64,000 bases of DNA from Deferrisomatales bacterium. GTDB lineage: Bacteria > Desulfobacterota > Deferrisomatia > Deferrisomatales > Deferrisomataceae. The notes beneath the pieces are model-generated. The model had not been told where the DNA came from. It did not search any database and saw only the letters and a list, made by a program, of their open reading frames with translations. The stretch lies in the NCBI GenBank assembly GCA_024277875.1, contig JAJRUI010000001.1:1-64000 (forward strand). Direction: 5' to 3'. How positions within the stretch are numbered: position 1 is the stretch's first letter; the number at the start of each line of letters is the position of its first letter. The position numbers were made by a program, and so were the translations under genes. Positions 53,978 to 63,029 of the stretch are shown here, in pieces.

Positions 53978-54204
53978 GAAAGTTTTGCCGGTTTCTCTCT
54001 TTTTTGGGGCTGTTCGGGGTGGGGCCCGGTGGAGCGCCGGGTGCGGCCCCTCGGCTCGCCGCGCACCGGGACGTCTGGCGCGCCGCCAGGGCTCGACACA
54101 CCGCCTTCCAGGGCCTACGGCGTTGCTGCCGGGCACCCTCGCGCGGCGATCGGGTGCTGCCATCGCACCCGGCCGGAACCGGGCGCCGCCCTGGGGGCGT
54201 GCGG
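53974..54204 (+). repeat. ~230-bp structured intergenic element, copy B
   Basis: Begins GAACGAAAGTTTTGCCGG; has CCCGGTGGAGCGCCGGG, GGCTCGCCGCGCACC, then GCGCGGCGATCGGGTG and a final CACCCGGCCGGAACCGGG hairpin. Over 45 bp around the first hairpin it is identical to copy A except for one or two bases. Downstream is TTTTGAAGG. Confidence 0.8.
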
Positions 54205-54239
54205 TAATACTTTTGAAGGTCCCTATAACAGCTGACAGC

Positions 54240-54267
54240 AACGGCCGAGGCGAACGCCTCGGCCGTT
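54240..54267. terminator. 12-bp inverted repeat next to rpmB
   Basis: AACGGCCGAGGC and GCCTCGGCCGTT flank GAAC, followed by TT and G on the plus strand. It can act as a terminator for both the plus-strand TauE transcript and minus-strand rpmB. Confidence 0.6.
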
Positions 54268-54294
54268 TTGGTCGGGGGGGGTGACGGGCGGCGC

Positions 54295-54486
54295 CTACGC
54301 CGCCTTCTCCACCTTATTGGAACGCAGGCAGCGGGTGCACACCTTGATCCGCTTGTTGCCGCCCCCCACCCGGGCCCGCACCGTGTGCAGGTTGGGGTAG
54401 AGCACGCGCTTGTTGCGGTTGTGGGCGTGGCTCACGTGCATGCCCCGCACGGGGCCCTTGCCGCAGATCTCGCATTTCCTGGCCAT
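54295..54486 (-). CDS. rpmB: 50S ribosomal protein L28
   Basis: A protein of 63 residues, normal length. [19 protein letters not shown] and [10 protein letters not shown] hold the four zinc-binding Cys of the C+ form. ATG at 54486 follows CGGAGG. Monocistronic. Confidence 0.97.
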   Translation of the reverse strand: MARKCEICGKGPVRGMHVSHAHNRNKRVLYPNLHTVRARVGGGNKRIKVCTRCLRSNKVEKAA

Positions 54487-54565
54487 ATCGGTTCCTCCGG
54501 GAGGGCGTTCGCACGAAAAGAGGGGTCTTCTACCACGCCGGCTCCCAAACCTCAAGGGTTTTTGG

Positions 54566-55264
54566 TCACGGGAACGGCTTCCACCACGGCTTGCGGTCGC
54601 CGGACAGCCGGTAGGTGCGGCCCCGGCTCTTGATCTCGTGGAGCTCGTCCTCGAGTTCGATGATCCGCTTGTCCCGCTCCCGGACCTGGGCCCGCAGGGC
54701 CTCGGCCTGTTCCTTGAGCTTCCGGATCACCGTGTCCCGGGGGTCCGGGCCGCTCGTGGCGGGCCGGGCCGGGGCCGGGGGTTCGGCCGCGTCCGGCGGG
54801 GGCTCCGGGGCTGGTGCCTCCGCCGGACGGTTCCACCGCATCGAGAACGCCTTGAGCTGCAGGAGGGCGCTCGGGGGCAGCCGGTACGTCTGCGCCGGGC
54901 CCACCGTCCACCCGCCGTCCCCGGCCGCGCACGGGTGCACCCGGAACTGGGCCGTGTCCAGGAACGCCTGCAGGAACCGGAGGTCCCCGGGGTCGGCCGG
55001 GTCGAACACGAGGTCGTACCCCACTGGCTCGGAAGGGATGTCGTACAGCAGCAGGGCCAGCGCCACCGAGCCGCCGTCCCGCAGTTCCACCTCGATCCCC
55101 AGTTCGGCGTCCCGGGCCCGCTCCAGGTCGGGCACCGGCACCAGGAAGTTGGGCTGGCCCGCCCGGTCGATATCCCGGGCCACCTCGCCCGTGGCCAGCA
55201 GGCGGGCCGCCTCCGGGTCGATCGCGATCTTCCTGTGGCTGGCCTTGGGAGCGGTGGGATCCAT
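54566..55264 (-). CDS. Hypothetical protein with C-terminal coiled coil
   Basis: A protein of 232 residues. The N-terminal ~145 residues are a globular part I do not recognise (GVEV-type strands, [20 protein letters not shown]). A Pro/Ala-rich linker (about 148-172) is followed by a coiled coil (residues ~178-212, [20 protein letters not shown]) and a basic tail. No signal or membrane segment. It is likely a cytosolic structural or regulatory protein. Confidence 0.7.
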   Translation of the reverse strand: MDPTAPKASHRKIAIDPEAARLLATGEVARDIDRAGQPNFLVPVPDLERARDAELGIEVELRDGGSVALALLLYDIPSEPVGYDLVFDPADPGDLRFLQAFLDTAQFRVHPCAAGDGGWTVGPAQTYRLPPSALLQLKAFSMRWNRPAEAPAPEPPPDAAEPPAPARPATSGPDPRDTVIRKLKEQAEALRAQVRERDKRIIELEDELHEIKSRGRTYRLSGDRKPWWKPFP

Positions 55265-55408
55265 GCCGGGTCGTGTCCGTCTGGAAACGGGCGCCGAGCG
55301 CGCCCAGGAGGAAGCGGGGCCGGGGCCGGCTGCCGCGTTCCGGCGGCCGCCCCGGTGCCTACCTTACCCCGAACGCCGCAGGCCGGGCAACCGCGGATCC
55401 GCCGGCTG

Positions 55409-56098
55409 CTACGCGAACTCCCGGGTCTCGCCGAACCCGAGCACCGCCACCTCCACGCCCCGGTCCGCGGCCAGGGCCGCGAAGCCGGACGGGTCCTGCA
55501 CCAGCACGTCGAACGTGGCGTAGTGCATCGGCACCGCGACCCGCGGCCGGAGCAGTTCGGCCGCCCGGGCCGCGTCCTCCGGGCCCATGGTGAAGTTGTC
55601 CCCGATCGGCAGGAACGCCACGTCGATCGGGGCGTCCTCGCCGATCAGCTTCATGTCGTAGAACAGGCCCGTGTCCCCGGCGTGGTAGAACCGCTTGCCG
55701 CCCAGGTCCACCAGGAACCCGCACGGGTTCCCCGTGTACTCGGTGGTCTTGTCCACGAACGCCGACCCGTGGTGGGCGATCGTCAGTTTCACCCGGCCGA
55801 ACTCGAACCCGTGCCCGCCCCCGATGTGCATCGGGTGCACGCTGGCCCCCCGCCGCTGGCAGAACATGGCCAGTTCGAACGGCGCCACGATCGGCGCGCC
55901 CGTGCGTTTCGAGATCTCCACCGCGTCCCCCACGTGGTCCGGGTGGCCGTGGGTCACGAGCACGGCGCCGAGGTCGTCGAACGCGTCTGGCCCGACCCGG
56001 GCGTTCGGGTTGCCGGTCAGGAACGGGTCGATCAGCACCCGGTGGGTGCCCGAGTCCAGCAGAAAACACGCGTGGCCGTGATAGGTGATCTTGACCAT
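55409..56098 (-). CDS. UPF0173 metal-dependent hydrolase (MBL fold)
   Basis: A protein of 229 residues of the UPF0173/UlaG-like group. It begins MVKITYHGHACFLL and has THGHPDHVGD, YHAGDTGLFYDM and the C-terminal MHYATFDVL, the family set for metal binding. Substrate unknown. ATG at 56098 follows GGAGAGCGAGG. Lies next to the DnaA-box-like cluster, reading away from it. Confidence 0.93.
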   Translation of the reverse strand: MVKITYHGHACFLLDSGTHRVLIDPFLTGNPNARVGPDAFDDLGAVLVTHGHPDHVGDAVEISKRTGAPIVAPFELAMFCQRRGASVHPMHIGGGHGFEFGRVKLTIAHHGSAFVDKTTEYTGNPCGFLVDLGGKRFYHAGDTGLFYDMKLIGEDAPIDVAFLPIGDNFTMGPEDAARAAELLRPRVAVPMHYATFDVLVQDPSGFAALAADRGVEVAVLGFGETREFA

Positions 56099-56269
56099 CC
56101 TCGCTCTCCTTTTTTCAGCGCGCCCGGGGCGCAACGGCGCGTCCCTGCGGGGGATGCGCGCGATCGGCGGCTGTTGATAGACGGACGGTCCGGTCCCGGC
56201 CGTCGGCGCAGATGCCCGGAATTACGGTGTTTTAGTGTAAGTATGTGATATCATGGATGTTTTGTGCCA

Positions 56270-56286
56270 TGCACAATCGTTGTGCA
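56270..56286. promoter_or_regulatory. Palindrome TGCACAA-TCG-TTGTGCA
   Basis: A perfect 7-bp inverted repeat with a 3-bp centre, in AT-rich sequence next to the DnaA-box-like cluster. It has the size of a repressor operator. Confidence 0.45.
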
Positions 56287-56325
56287 AAGACGGCTCCGGG
56301 CCGGACCCGCTGGGGGAAACCGGCC

Positions 56326-56371
56326 GTGTCCACAGCCCGGTCCACAAGTTGTCCACAGGTTGTTGTGGAAC
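56326..56371. promoter_or_regulatory. Cluster of DnaA-box-like sites
   Basis: GTGTCCACA, GGTCCACAA, TTGTCCACA and the reverse site TTGTGGAAC (GTTCCACAA) within 46 bp. TTGTCCACA is the high-G+C form of the DnaA box. It could be an origin or a DnaA-titration site. Confidence 0.45.
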
Positions 56372-56432
56372 GCCGGGCCGTGGTGCGTTCTTAGCGCAAC
56401 GGGTGGCCGGGCGCAAGCGGTCCGGGCCGCTT

Positions 56433-59400
56433 TCACCCGGCGGACGGCTCGGGGTCCCGGGGCTGCGGGGGGACGGACGGGCCGTGGGTCGGGCGCAGGC
56501 CGGACACGCGTTTCAGGTCCTCCAGGGCCAGGTACAGGGCCGGGATCAGCACGAGGGTGATCCCGGTGGCGAACAGGATGCCGAACGCCAGGCTGATCGC
56601 CATCGGGATCAGGAACTGGGCCTGTACGCTCGTCTCCAGGATCATTGGCGTCAGCCCGAAGAACGTGGTCAGCGACGTGAGCAGGATCGGCCGGAACCGG
56701 CGCACGGCCGCCTCCACCACGGCCTGGGCCGGCGGCAGGCCGTCCCTCAGCGCGGTGTTGGCCCGGTCGATCAGCAGCAGGGAGTCGTTCACCACCACTC
56801 CGGCCAGGGCCACCACCCCGAACAGGCTCAGGATGCTCAGGTCATAGCCCATGATCACGTGGCCGAGCACCGCGCCCACCACCCCGAACGGGATCGCGGC
56901 CATGATCAAGAGCGGCTGGCTGTAGCTCCGGAACGACACCGCGAGCAGGGCGAAGATGCCCACCAGGGCGAGCACGAACCCGTCCTTCATGCTGGCCAGG
57001 GACTCGCGCCGCTCCTTCTCCTCGCCCTCCAGGGAGTAGGTGAGCCCGGGGAAGTCCCGGGTGAGCCTCGCCAGGATCCCGCCCTTGAGGTCGGCCAGGA
57101 TCTCCTGGGCGTTGGCCCTGTTCTCGTCCACGTCCGCGGTGATGTCCACCACCCGCTTGCGGTCGGTGCGCCGGATCTCGCTGAACCCCCGGCCCCGGAG
57201 GATCTCGGCGGCGTCGGCCAGGGGCAGCTCGCCCCCGTCCGGGGTGCGGATGCGCAGGTTCTCCAGGTCGGCCAGGCTCCGGCGGTCGGCCTCGGGGTAG
57301 CGCACCATCACCCGCACCTCGTTGCGGCCCCGTTGCAGGCGCAGGGCCTCGGCGCCGTAGAACGCGGCGCGCACCTGCCGGCCCAGGTCCTCCTCGGTGA
57401 CCCCCAGCGCCCGGGCCGCGGGTTTGAGGCGCAGCTTCAGCTCCCGCTTGCCCTGGGTGTACGAGTCGGTGATGTCCCCCACCCCCGGGTACCGGGCCAG
57501 GGCCGCCTTGAGGGCGTCGGACGCCCGGGCCAGCACCCCGAACTCCTCGTGGGCCAGCTGCACGTCGATGTTCGCACCCAGGCGCATCAGGCTCGACTTG
57601 AACGTCAGGGCCTCGGCCCCGGCGATCTCGCCCACGGCGGCGCGCCACCGGTTGGCCACCTCGGTGGACGAGATGCCCCGGTGTTCGCTGCCCACCAGGA
57701 ACACCGCCGTGTCCGCGAGGTTCGACGCCGAACTGGTCACCGACACCGGACCGCCCCCGGCCAGGGTGCCCCCGGCCAGGGCGTAGATGTTGCGCAGCAC
57801 CGACGGCTTGCCGGGCCGCGCCCGGTCGATCTCGGCCACCACCTCCTGGGCCTTCTCCACGAGGCGTTGCTGGATGCGCGCGGTCTCCTCCACCGGCGTG
57901 CCCTCGGGCATCCGGAGCACCGCGGTCACCACGTCGCCGTCCACCTTGGGCAGGAACACGAACCGCACCACGCCGCCCTTCACCAGGCCCACCGTCAGGA
58001 GCAGGGCAGCCACCCCCGCGGCCAGGGTGGTGTACCGGTTGCGCAGGCACGCGGACAGAAACCACCGGTACGGCCTGCCGATGAACCAGGCGAGGCCCCG
58101 GCCGAACCCGCTCCGGACCCACTCGATCGCGCCCAGCAGCCCCCGGGGCTTCTTGCGGGGCCGGCCCCCGGCCAGGTGGGCCGGCAGCACGAACAGGGAC
58201 TCCACCAGGGACACCAGCAGCAGCGAGATCACCACCAGGGGGATCACCCGGATGAACTTGCCCATCATCCCGGTCACGAACACCAGGGGCAGGAACGCCA
58301 CCACCGTGGTCAGCACCGAGAACACCACGGGCACGGCCACGTCCAGGGCGCCGTCCACCGCTGCCTCGGGAAGCGACTTGCCCCGCTCCCGGTGGGCGTA
58401 GATGCTCTCGCCCACCACGATCGCGTCGTCCACCAGGATGCCCAGGGCCAGGATGAACGCGAACAGCGAGATCATGTTGATCGACACGCCGAGCACGGGC
58501 ATCACGAACAGGGCGCCGAGCACCGAGATCGGGATGCCCAGCATCACCCACAGGGCCAGCCGGATCTCCAGGAACAGCCCCAGGGTCAGGAGTACCAGCA
58601 CCAGCCCGATCCGCGCGTTCCGGAGCAGCAGGTCCAGCCGGCTCCGGAACAGCTCCGACCGGTCGTACCAGGTGGCCAGGTGCAGGGAGGGGGGCAGGCC
58701 CGCCTCGTGTTCGGCCACGTATCCCTTGACCAGGTCGGAGATCTCGAGCGGCTTCTGGTCGCCCACCCGGTACACCCGGACCATGGCCGCGGGCAGGCCG
58801 TCGAACCGGGCCGAGGTGTCGGTCTCCCGGAACGTGTCCCGGACCCGGGCGATGTCCCCCAGGCGCACCCGGGTGCCGTCCGGGGCCGTCAGGAGCGCCA
58901 GGTCCGCGTACTCCTGCCCCCAGTACCGGCGCTCCTTGGTGCGGAGCAGGATCTGGCCGCCCCGGGTCTTGATGGTGCCACCGGGCAGGTCCAGGGACGC
59001 CCGGCGCAGCCGGGCCGCCACCCCCTCCAGGGTCAGGCCGTACCGCCGCAGGTTCTCCTCGGGGATCTCCACCGAGATCTCGTACGGCCGCACCCCGCTC
59101 AGGCTCACCTGGGTGATCTGGGGCAGGGCGAGCAGGTCGTCCCGGATCGCCTCGGCCCGTTCGCGCAGGGCCCGTTCGGGCACGTCGCCGTACACCGCCA
59201 CCGAGATCACCTCGCGCCGGTTCAGGAGCTTGGCGATCACGGGCTTCTCGGCGTCCTCGGGGAACGTGGTGATCCGGTCCACCTCGCTCTTGATGTCCTG
59301 GAGCACCCGGTCCGGGTCGGCGCCGGTCTCGAGTTCGGCCGTGACCGTGCCCAGGCCCTCCACCGCCACCGCCTGGAGGGTCTCGATCCCGTCCACGCCG

Positions 59401-59618
59401 GTGAGGTTCTCCTCGATCTGGAGCAGGATCCCCTCCTCGACCTCGGCCGGCCCCGCCCCGGGGTAGGCCACCGACACCCGAACCCGGTCCAGGGAGATCT
59501 CGGGGAACACCTCCTGCTTGATCGACAGCACCTTGACCGCGCCGCCCACCACCAGCACGAGCATCAGCAGGTTGGCGGCAACGTGGTTGCCCGCCATCCA
59601 CCGGACCGCTCCCCTCAC
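56433..59618 (-). CDS. RND efflux permease (AcrB/HAE1-like)
   Basis: A protein of 1061 residues, full length, with 12 membrane helices and two large periplasmic loops. Recognisable parts are NHVAANLLMLVLVVGGAVKV at helix 1, LALGILVDDAIVVGESIYAH (helix 4 with the proton-relay Asp), and GVVALAGVVVNDSLLLIDRA (helix 10). It exports drugs or other hydrophobic compounds from the periplasm. Last gene of the tetR-tolC-hlyD-acrB operon; overlaps the adaptor gene. Confidence 0.96.
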   Translation of the reverse strand: MRGAVRWMAGNHVAANLLMLVLVVGGAVKVLSIKQEVFPEISLDRVRVSVAYPGAGPAEVEEGILLQIEENLTGVDGIETLQAVAVEGLGTVTAELETGADPDRVLQDIKSEVDRITTFPEDAEKPVIAKLLNRREVISVAVYGDVPERALRERAEAIRDDLLALPQITQVSLSGVRPYEISVEIPEENLRRYGLTLEGVAARLRRASLDLPGGTIKTRGGQILLRTKERRYWGQEYADLALLTAPDGTRVRLGDIARVRDTFRETDTSARFDGLPAAMVRVYRVGDQKPLEISDLVKGYVAEHEAGLPPSLHLATWYDRSELFRSRLDLLLRNARIGLVLVLLTLGLFLEIRLALWVMLGIPISVLGALFVMPVLGVSINMISLFAFILALGILVDDAIVVGESIYAHRERGKSLPEAAVDGALDVAVPVVFSVLTTVVAFLPLVFVTGMMGKFIRVIPLVVISLLLVSLVESLFVLPAHLAGGRPRKKPRGLLGAIEWVRSGFGRGLAWFIGRPYRWFLSACLRNRYTTLAAGVAALLLTVGLVKGGVVRFVFLPKVDGDVVTAVLRMPEGTPVEETARIQQRLVEKAQEVVAEIDRARPGKPSVLRNIYALAGGTLAGGGPVSVTSSASNLADTAVFLVGSEHRGISSTEVANRWRAAVGEIAGAEALTFKSSLMRLGANIDVQLAHEEFGVLARASDALKAALARYPGVGDITDSYTQGKRELKLRLKPAARALGVTEEDLGRQVRAAFYGAEALRLQRGRNEVRVMVRYPEADRRSLADLENLRIRTPDGGELPLADAAEILRGRGFSEIRRTDRKRVVDITADVDENRANAQEILADLKGGILARLTRDFPGLTYSLEGEEKERRESLASMKDGFVLALVGIFALLAVSFRSYSQPLLIMAAIPFGVVGAVLGHVIMGYDLSILSLFGVVALAGVVVNDSLLLIDRANTALRDGLPPAQAVVEAAVRRFRPILLTSLTTFFGLTPMILETSVQAQFLIPMAISLAFGILFATGITLVLIPALYLALEDLKRVSGLRPTHGPSVPPQPRDPEPSAG

Positions 59619-60799
59619 GGCCGGTCCTCTCCGGCCCCTGGGGCCACCCGTACCCGCTGCCCGGCCACCGCTCCGGGCAGGGCCGACACCACCACCCGGC
59701 TGCCCTCGGGCACCCCCGAGCGCACGAACACCTCGTCATCCTGGCGGCGCGCGATCTCGATCCGCCGGACCTCCAGCCGGCCGTCGCCCGACACCGTCCA
59801 CACGGTGTCCCCGTCCCGCACGGCCCGCCGGGGCAGCACCACCACCCGGTCCAGCACCGGTCCGTCCAGGACCACGTCGACGAACGCGCCCAGCTCCAGC
59901 ACGGGCCCGGCGCGCCCGCTCTCCAGGCCGCACGGGTCCGGCACCAGCACCACCACCCGGGTCATCCGGCCCCGGGGGTCCACCTCGCCCAGGGCCCGGA
60001 CCACCCGGCCGGTCCACTCGGCCGGGGCGCCCGCCGCGTCCAGCCGCACCACGGCCCGGGAGCCCTGCCGGCCGCTGCCGGCGCGCGGGACCCGGAGCCA
60101 CCGGAGGTCCTGGGCTGCCAGCGGCACCACCACCTCGGCCGCGTCCGTGCCCACCACCGTGGCCACGGCCTCCCCGGCCCGGACCACCTGGCCCACCTCC
60201 ACCCGCTCCGTGCGCACCAGGCCGTTCAGGGGCGCCCGGATCACGGTGCGCTCCAGGTCCAGTTCGGCCCGCGCCACTGCGGCCTCGGCCGCAGCCACCC
60301 CGGCGCGGGCGTTCTCGAGTTGGGGCTCGTACAGCACCAGGGGGTTGGGCGGGGGGCTGTCCAGACCGAGCCGCTCCCATTCCTCCCGGGCCACCCGGGC
60401 CTGGCTCTCGGTCCGGACCAGCTCGTACCGGGCCTGGACCAGGCCGGCCCGGGCCCGGGCCACGGCCAGCTCGTAGTCCGCGGCCTCGATCGCGAGCAGC
60501 TCCTCCCCCTGCCGGAAGAACCCGCCGGCCACCAGGTTGGGCGACACCCGGACCACCCGCCCCCCGACCTGGAAGGTGAGGCCCAGTTCCCGGCACGGCT
60601 GCACCGTGCCCGTGGCCCGCACCCGGACCCGGCGGCTGCCGGCGCGCGCCGTCACCGCGTCCACCAGGGGGCCCCGGTCCTCCTGGACTACCTTGCGCGG
60701 CGGCGGGCGGCTGGCGGCCAGGTACCGCATCCCCAGCACCCCGGCCGCCACCAGGGCCAGGGGCAGCGTGATCTTCACGAGCAGTCGCAGTGCGCGCAT
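59615..60799 (-). CDS. RND efflux periplasmic adaptor (HlyD/AcrA family)
   Basis: A protein of 394 residues with an N-terminal membrane anchor (about 9-24), a split lipoyl domain (GTVQPCRELGLTFQVGGRVV, VIRAPLNGLVRTERVEVGQVV) around a coiled coil, and beta-barrel and membrane-proximal domains with VVLPRRAVRDGDTVWTV. It joins the permease to the outer membrane channel. Its stop overlaps the permease start (ATGA). Confidence 0.95.
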   Translation of the reverse strand: MRALRLLVKITLPLALVAAGVLGMRYLAASRPPPRKVVQEDRGPLVDAVTARAGSRRVRVRATGTVQPCRELGLTFQVGGRVVRVSPNLVAGGFFRQGEELLAIEAADYELAVARARAGLVQARYELVRTESQARVAREEWERLGLDSPPPNPLVLYEPQLENARAGVAAAEAAVARAELDLERTVIRAPLNGLVRTERVEVGQVVRAGEAVATVVGTDAAEVVVPLAAQDLRWLRVPRAGSGRQGSRAVVRLDAAGAPAEWTGRVVRALGEVDPRGRMTRVVVLVPDPCGLESGRAGPVLELGAFVDVVLDGPVLDRVVVLPRRAVRDGDTVWTVSGDGRLEVRRIEIARRQDDEVFVRSGVPEGSRVVVSALPGAVAGQRVRVAPGAGEDRP

Positions 60800-60805
60800 G
60801 GTCTC

Positions 60806-62233
60806 CTAACGCCTCTCCCGGGCCACTTCCTTCTCGGCCCTGCGGTCCAACTCCTCGGCCATCCAGTCGCCCCCCAGGGCCCGCACCAGGCTGATCCGGT
60901 CGGCCAACAGCTGGCGCCGGGCGGCCAGCAGCTGGCGCCGGGCGTCGAACAGCCGGGCCTGGGCGTTGAGCACCGGCAGGTAGTCCGACAGCCCCTGCTG
61001 GTAGCGCTGGGCCGCCGCGTCCAGGCCGGCCTCGGTGGCCCGGACCACGCGGCCCAGCCGGTCGATCCGGGCCTCGGTGGCCCGGTTCGCCGCGATCGCG
61101 TCCTCCACCTCGCGCACCGCCACGAGCACGGCCTTCCGGTACGCGGCCGCCGCCTCCCGGAACGCGGCCTCGCTGCGCGCCACCTCGGCCTTCCTGCGGC
61201 CCGCGTCGAACACCGGCTGGGTGAGGTTCGCGAGCAGATTCCAGAAGATGCCGCTGACCGTGCCCATCTCGAACGCGGTGCGCAGGGTGCCGTAGGTGCC
61301 CCCGATCCGCAGGGATGGGAACCGGTCGGCCACGGCCGCGGCCACCCGGGCGTCCTGGGCCTCCAGGCGGGCCAGCGCGGCCCGAACGTCCGGCCGGCGG
61401 GTCACCAGCGAGGCCGGGACGCCCACCGGCGGCACCGGGGGCGGGGCGGGCAGGGCGGCCCGGTCGCCGCCCACGGCCGGGTCCGGGAACCGGCCGAGCA
61501 GCACGGCCAGGGCGTGACGGGCCCGAGCCTCGGCCGCCTCCAGGGGCGGCCGCACGGCCCGGGCCGCGGCCAGGTTCTGGCGGGCCTGGTACACGTCCAG
61601 GGCGGGCACCAGGCCGGCCCGGTACCGGCGCTCCACCCGGTCCAGGGCGTCCTCGAACGACGCGATCGTCCGGTCCACCAGGGCCATCTGGGCCCGCTGC
61701 TCCACCAGCAGGTAGTACAGGTCCGCCGTCTCGGCCGACAGGGACAGGTACAGGGCGAGCACCGCCTCCCGGGACGCCAGCACCTCGGCCCGGGCCGCCC
61801 GGGTGCGGGCGTCCAGCTTGCGCCACAGGTCCACCTCGTAACTGGCCGCCACCGACAGCCGGTAGTCGGTGGTCACCGTGTCCTCCACGAGGCCCGGCTG
61901 GCGGGCGCGGCTGGCCTGGCCGTCCACGTCCACCTGGGGCAGCCGGGCCGCGCCCGCGATCCGGGCCACGGCCCGGGCCTGGTCGAGCCGCGCGTACGCC
62001 CGCTCCAGCTCCGGATTGCCTTCGAACGCCTCGGCCAGCAGGCCGTCCAGGGCCGGGTCCCGGAACCGGGTCCACCACCGGTCGGCCGGGGCCGGGGCGG
62101 CCGGGGCTTCGGCCGTCTCGGCGTACCCCTCGGGCACCGCAACAGCCGCGTCGTCCACCCGGGACCGGTGCACCGCGCACCCGGCCACGGCCACGGCCAC
62201 GGCCACGGCCAGCACGCCCGCCCGGCCGTTCAC
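60806..62233 (-). CDS. Outer membrane efflux lipoprotein (NodT/TolC family)
   Basis: A protein of 475 residues with a lipoprotein signal ending in VAVAGC (Cys19) and two TolC-type helical repeats (LDQARAVARIAGAARLPQVDVDG, RRPDVRAALARLEAQDARV and the matching LYYLLVEQRAQMAL helix). NodT-type channels form trimers with RND pumps. GTG at 62233 overlaps the tetR stop, so the channel is co-translated with its regulator. Confidence 0.94.
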   Translation of the reverse strand: MNGRAGVLAVAVAVAVAGCAVHRSRVDDAAVAVPEGYAETAEAPAAPAPADRWWTRFRDPALDGLLAEAFEGNPELERAYARLDQARAVARIAGAARLPQVDVDGQASRARQPGLVEDTVTTDYRLSVAASYEVDLWRKLDARTRAARAEVLASREAVLALYLSLSAETADLYYLLVEQRAQMALVDRTIASFEDALDRVERRYRAGLVPALDVYQARQNLAAARAVRPPLEAAEARARHALAVLLGRFPDPAVGGDRAALPAPPPVPPVGVPASLVTRRPDVRAALARLEAQDARVAAAVADRFPSLRIGGTYGTLRTAFEMGTVSGIFWNLLANLTQPVFDAGRRKAEVARSEAAFREAAAAYRKAVLVAVREVEDAIAANRATEARIDRLGRVVRATEAGLDAAAQRYQQGLSDYLPVLNAQARLFDARRQLLAARRQLLADRISLVRALGGDWMAEELDRRAEKEVARERR

Positions 62234-62880
62234 GGCGCCTCCATCCCGGCCGCGATGAACGCCACGAGCCGGTCGGTCTGGGTCTCGGTGCCGGGCGACG
62301 GGTCCACGCCCGGGGGCAGCGACGATCGGCCGATCTCCGCCCCGAGGCCACCGGTCCACCGCAGGGTGTGGCCCATGGCGCCGAGGGCGGAGTTGACCCG
62401 CCAGAACACCACGCCGGGGTCCAGGTGCGGCAGGGCCTCGCACAGGGCCTGGTACAGGAACCGGAAGGTGGGGGCCACCAGCCGCAGGAACGGGGCGCGC
62501 AGGCTCGGGTCGGGCTCGGCCAGCACCCGGCCCACCAGCACTGCGAAGTTCTGGCCGCCGGGACCCTGCTCCAGCAGCCGGAAAGTGGGCTCCACGAACG
62601 CCCGGAGCACCTCGGCCACCTCGGGCCGGCCGCCGCGCTGCCGGGCGGCCCGGAGCACGGCCTCGATCCGCTCCCGGCGCTCCTCGTTCAGGGGCCCGAG
62701 GCGCCGGGCCAGCACGGCCTCGATCATCCCTTCCTTGGAGCCGAAGTGGTAGTTCACCGCAGCCACGTTGGCCCCGGCCTCGGCCGTGATGTCCCGCAGG
62801 GGGGTCGCGTGGAACCCCTGCCGGGCGAACAGCCGCTCGGCCGCGTCCAGCAGGCGCTGCTTGGTGTCGGGACGGGACAT
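62230..62880 (-). CDS. TetR-family repressor of the efflux operon
   Basis: A protein of 216 residues. The N-terminal helix-turn-helix reads LLDAAERLFARQGFHATPLRDIT then AGANVAAVNYHFGSKEGMIE, with a C-terminal ligand-binding domain of the type that follows RLGPLNEERRERIEAV. It is the first gene of the RND operon. A perfect 26-bp palindrome just upstream of its ATG (62902-62927) is the likely operator, so it should autoregulate and repress the operon. Confidence 0.94.
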   Translation of the reverse strand: MSRPDTKQRLLDAAERLFARQGFHATPLRDITAEAGANVAAVNYHFGSKEGMIEAVLARRLGPLNEERRERIEAVLRAARQRGGRPEVAEVLRAFVEPTFRLLEQGPGGQNFAVLVGRVLAEPDPSLRAPFLRLVAPTFRFLYQALCEALPHLDPGVVFWRVNSALGAMGHTLRWTGGLGAEIGRSSLPPGVDPSPGTETQTDRLVAFIAAGMEAP

Positions 62881-62901
62881 GGGGGCCTCGGAGTCAAAAA
62901 G

Positions 62902-62927
62902 GTGCTTCAATCGCATGATTGAAGCAC
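62902..62927. promoter_or_regulatory. TetR operator
   Basis: GTGCTTCAATC-GCAT-GATTGAAGCAC, an 11-bp perfect inverted repeat 22 bp before the tetR start codon. A third half-site TTTGAATC follows at 62931-62938. AT-rich sequence around it probably contains the promoter. Confidence 0.85.
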
Positions 62928-62955
62928 ATGTTTGAATCGAAGGCAAGACAAGGAC

Positions 62956-63018
62956 GGGGTTCGGGGTTCAAGTGTTCGTCGTTCGACGTCCCCGATCCCC
63001 GATCACGAGTCACGAACC
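62956..63018. repeat. Heptad array 7
   Basis: Nine words in register: GGGGTTC twice, AAGTGTT, CGTCGTT, CGACGTC, CCCGATC twice, ACGAGTC, ACGAACC. Upstream of the TetR operator and before the HepT stop, sharing GTTC and GATC words with arrays 5 and 8. Confidence 0.85.
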
Positions 63019-63029
63019 GCTTGTCGGTG

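Larger units (their letters stand above)
53876..54294. other. Spacer made of heptad array 6, element copy B and a hairpin
   Basis: This 419-bp region has no gene. It is, in order: heptads (53880-53977), the structured element (53974-54204) and an inverted repeat (54240-54267) before the end of rpmB. Confidence 0.6.
56099..56432. other. Intergenic region with AT-rich patch, palindrome and DnaA-box-like cluster
   Basis: This 334-bp spacer lies between the 5' end of the UPF0173 gene and the 3' end of the RND gene. It has an AT-rich block (about 56221-56268), a palindrome (56270-56286) and four DnaA-box-like 9-mers (56326-56371). No gene is evident. Confidence 0.55.

Noticed and set aside
54001-54290. 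Small plus-strand gene in the spacer before rpmB
   Set aside because: The frames lie in the repeat element and hairpin and lack a ribosome site.
20755-63018. CRISPR-like pattern in the repeat arrays
   Set aside because: Repeats are 7 bp, contiguous, and differ from word to word; no spacers and no cas genes.
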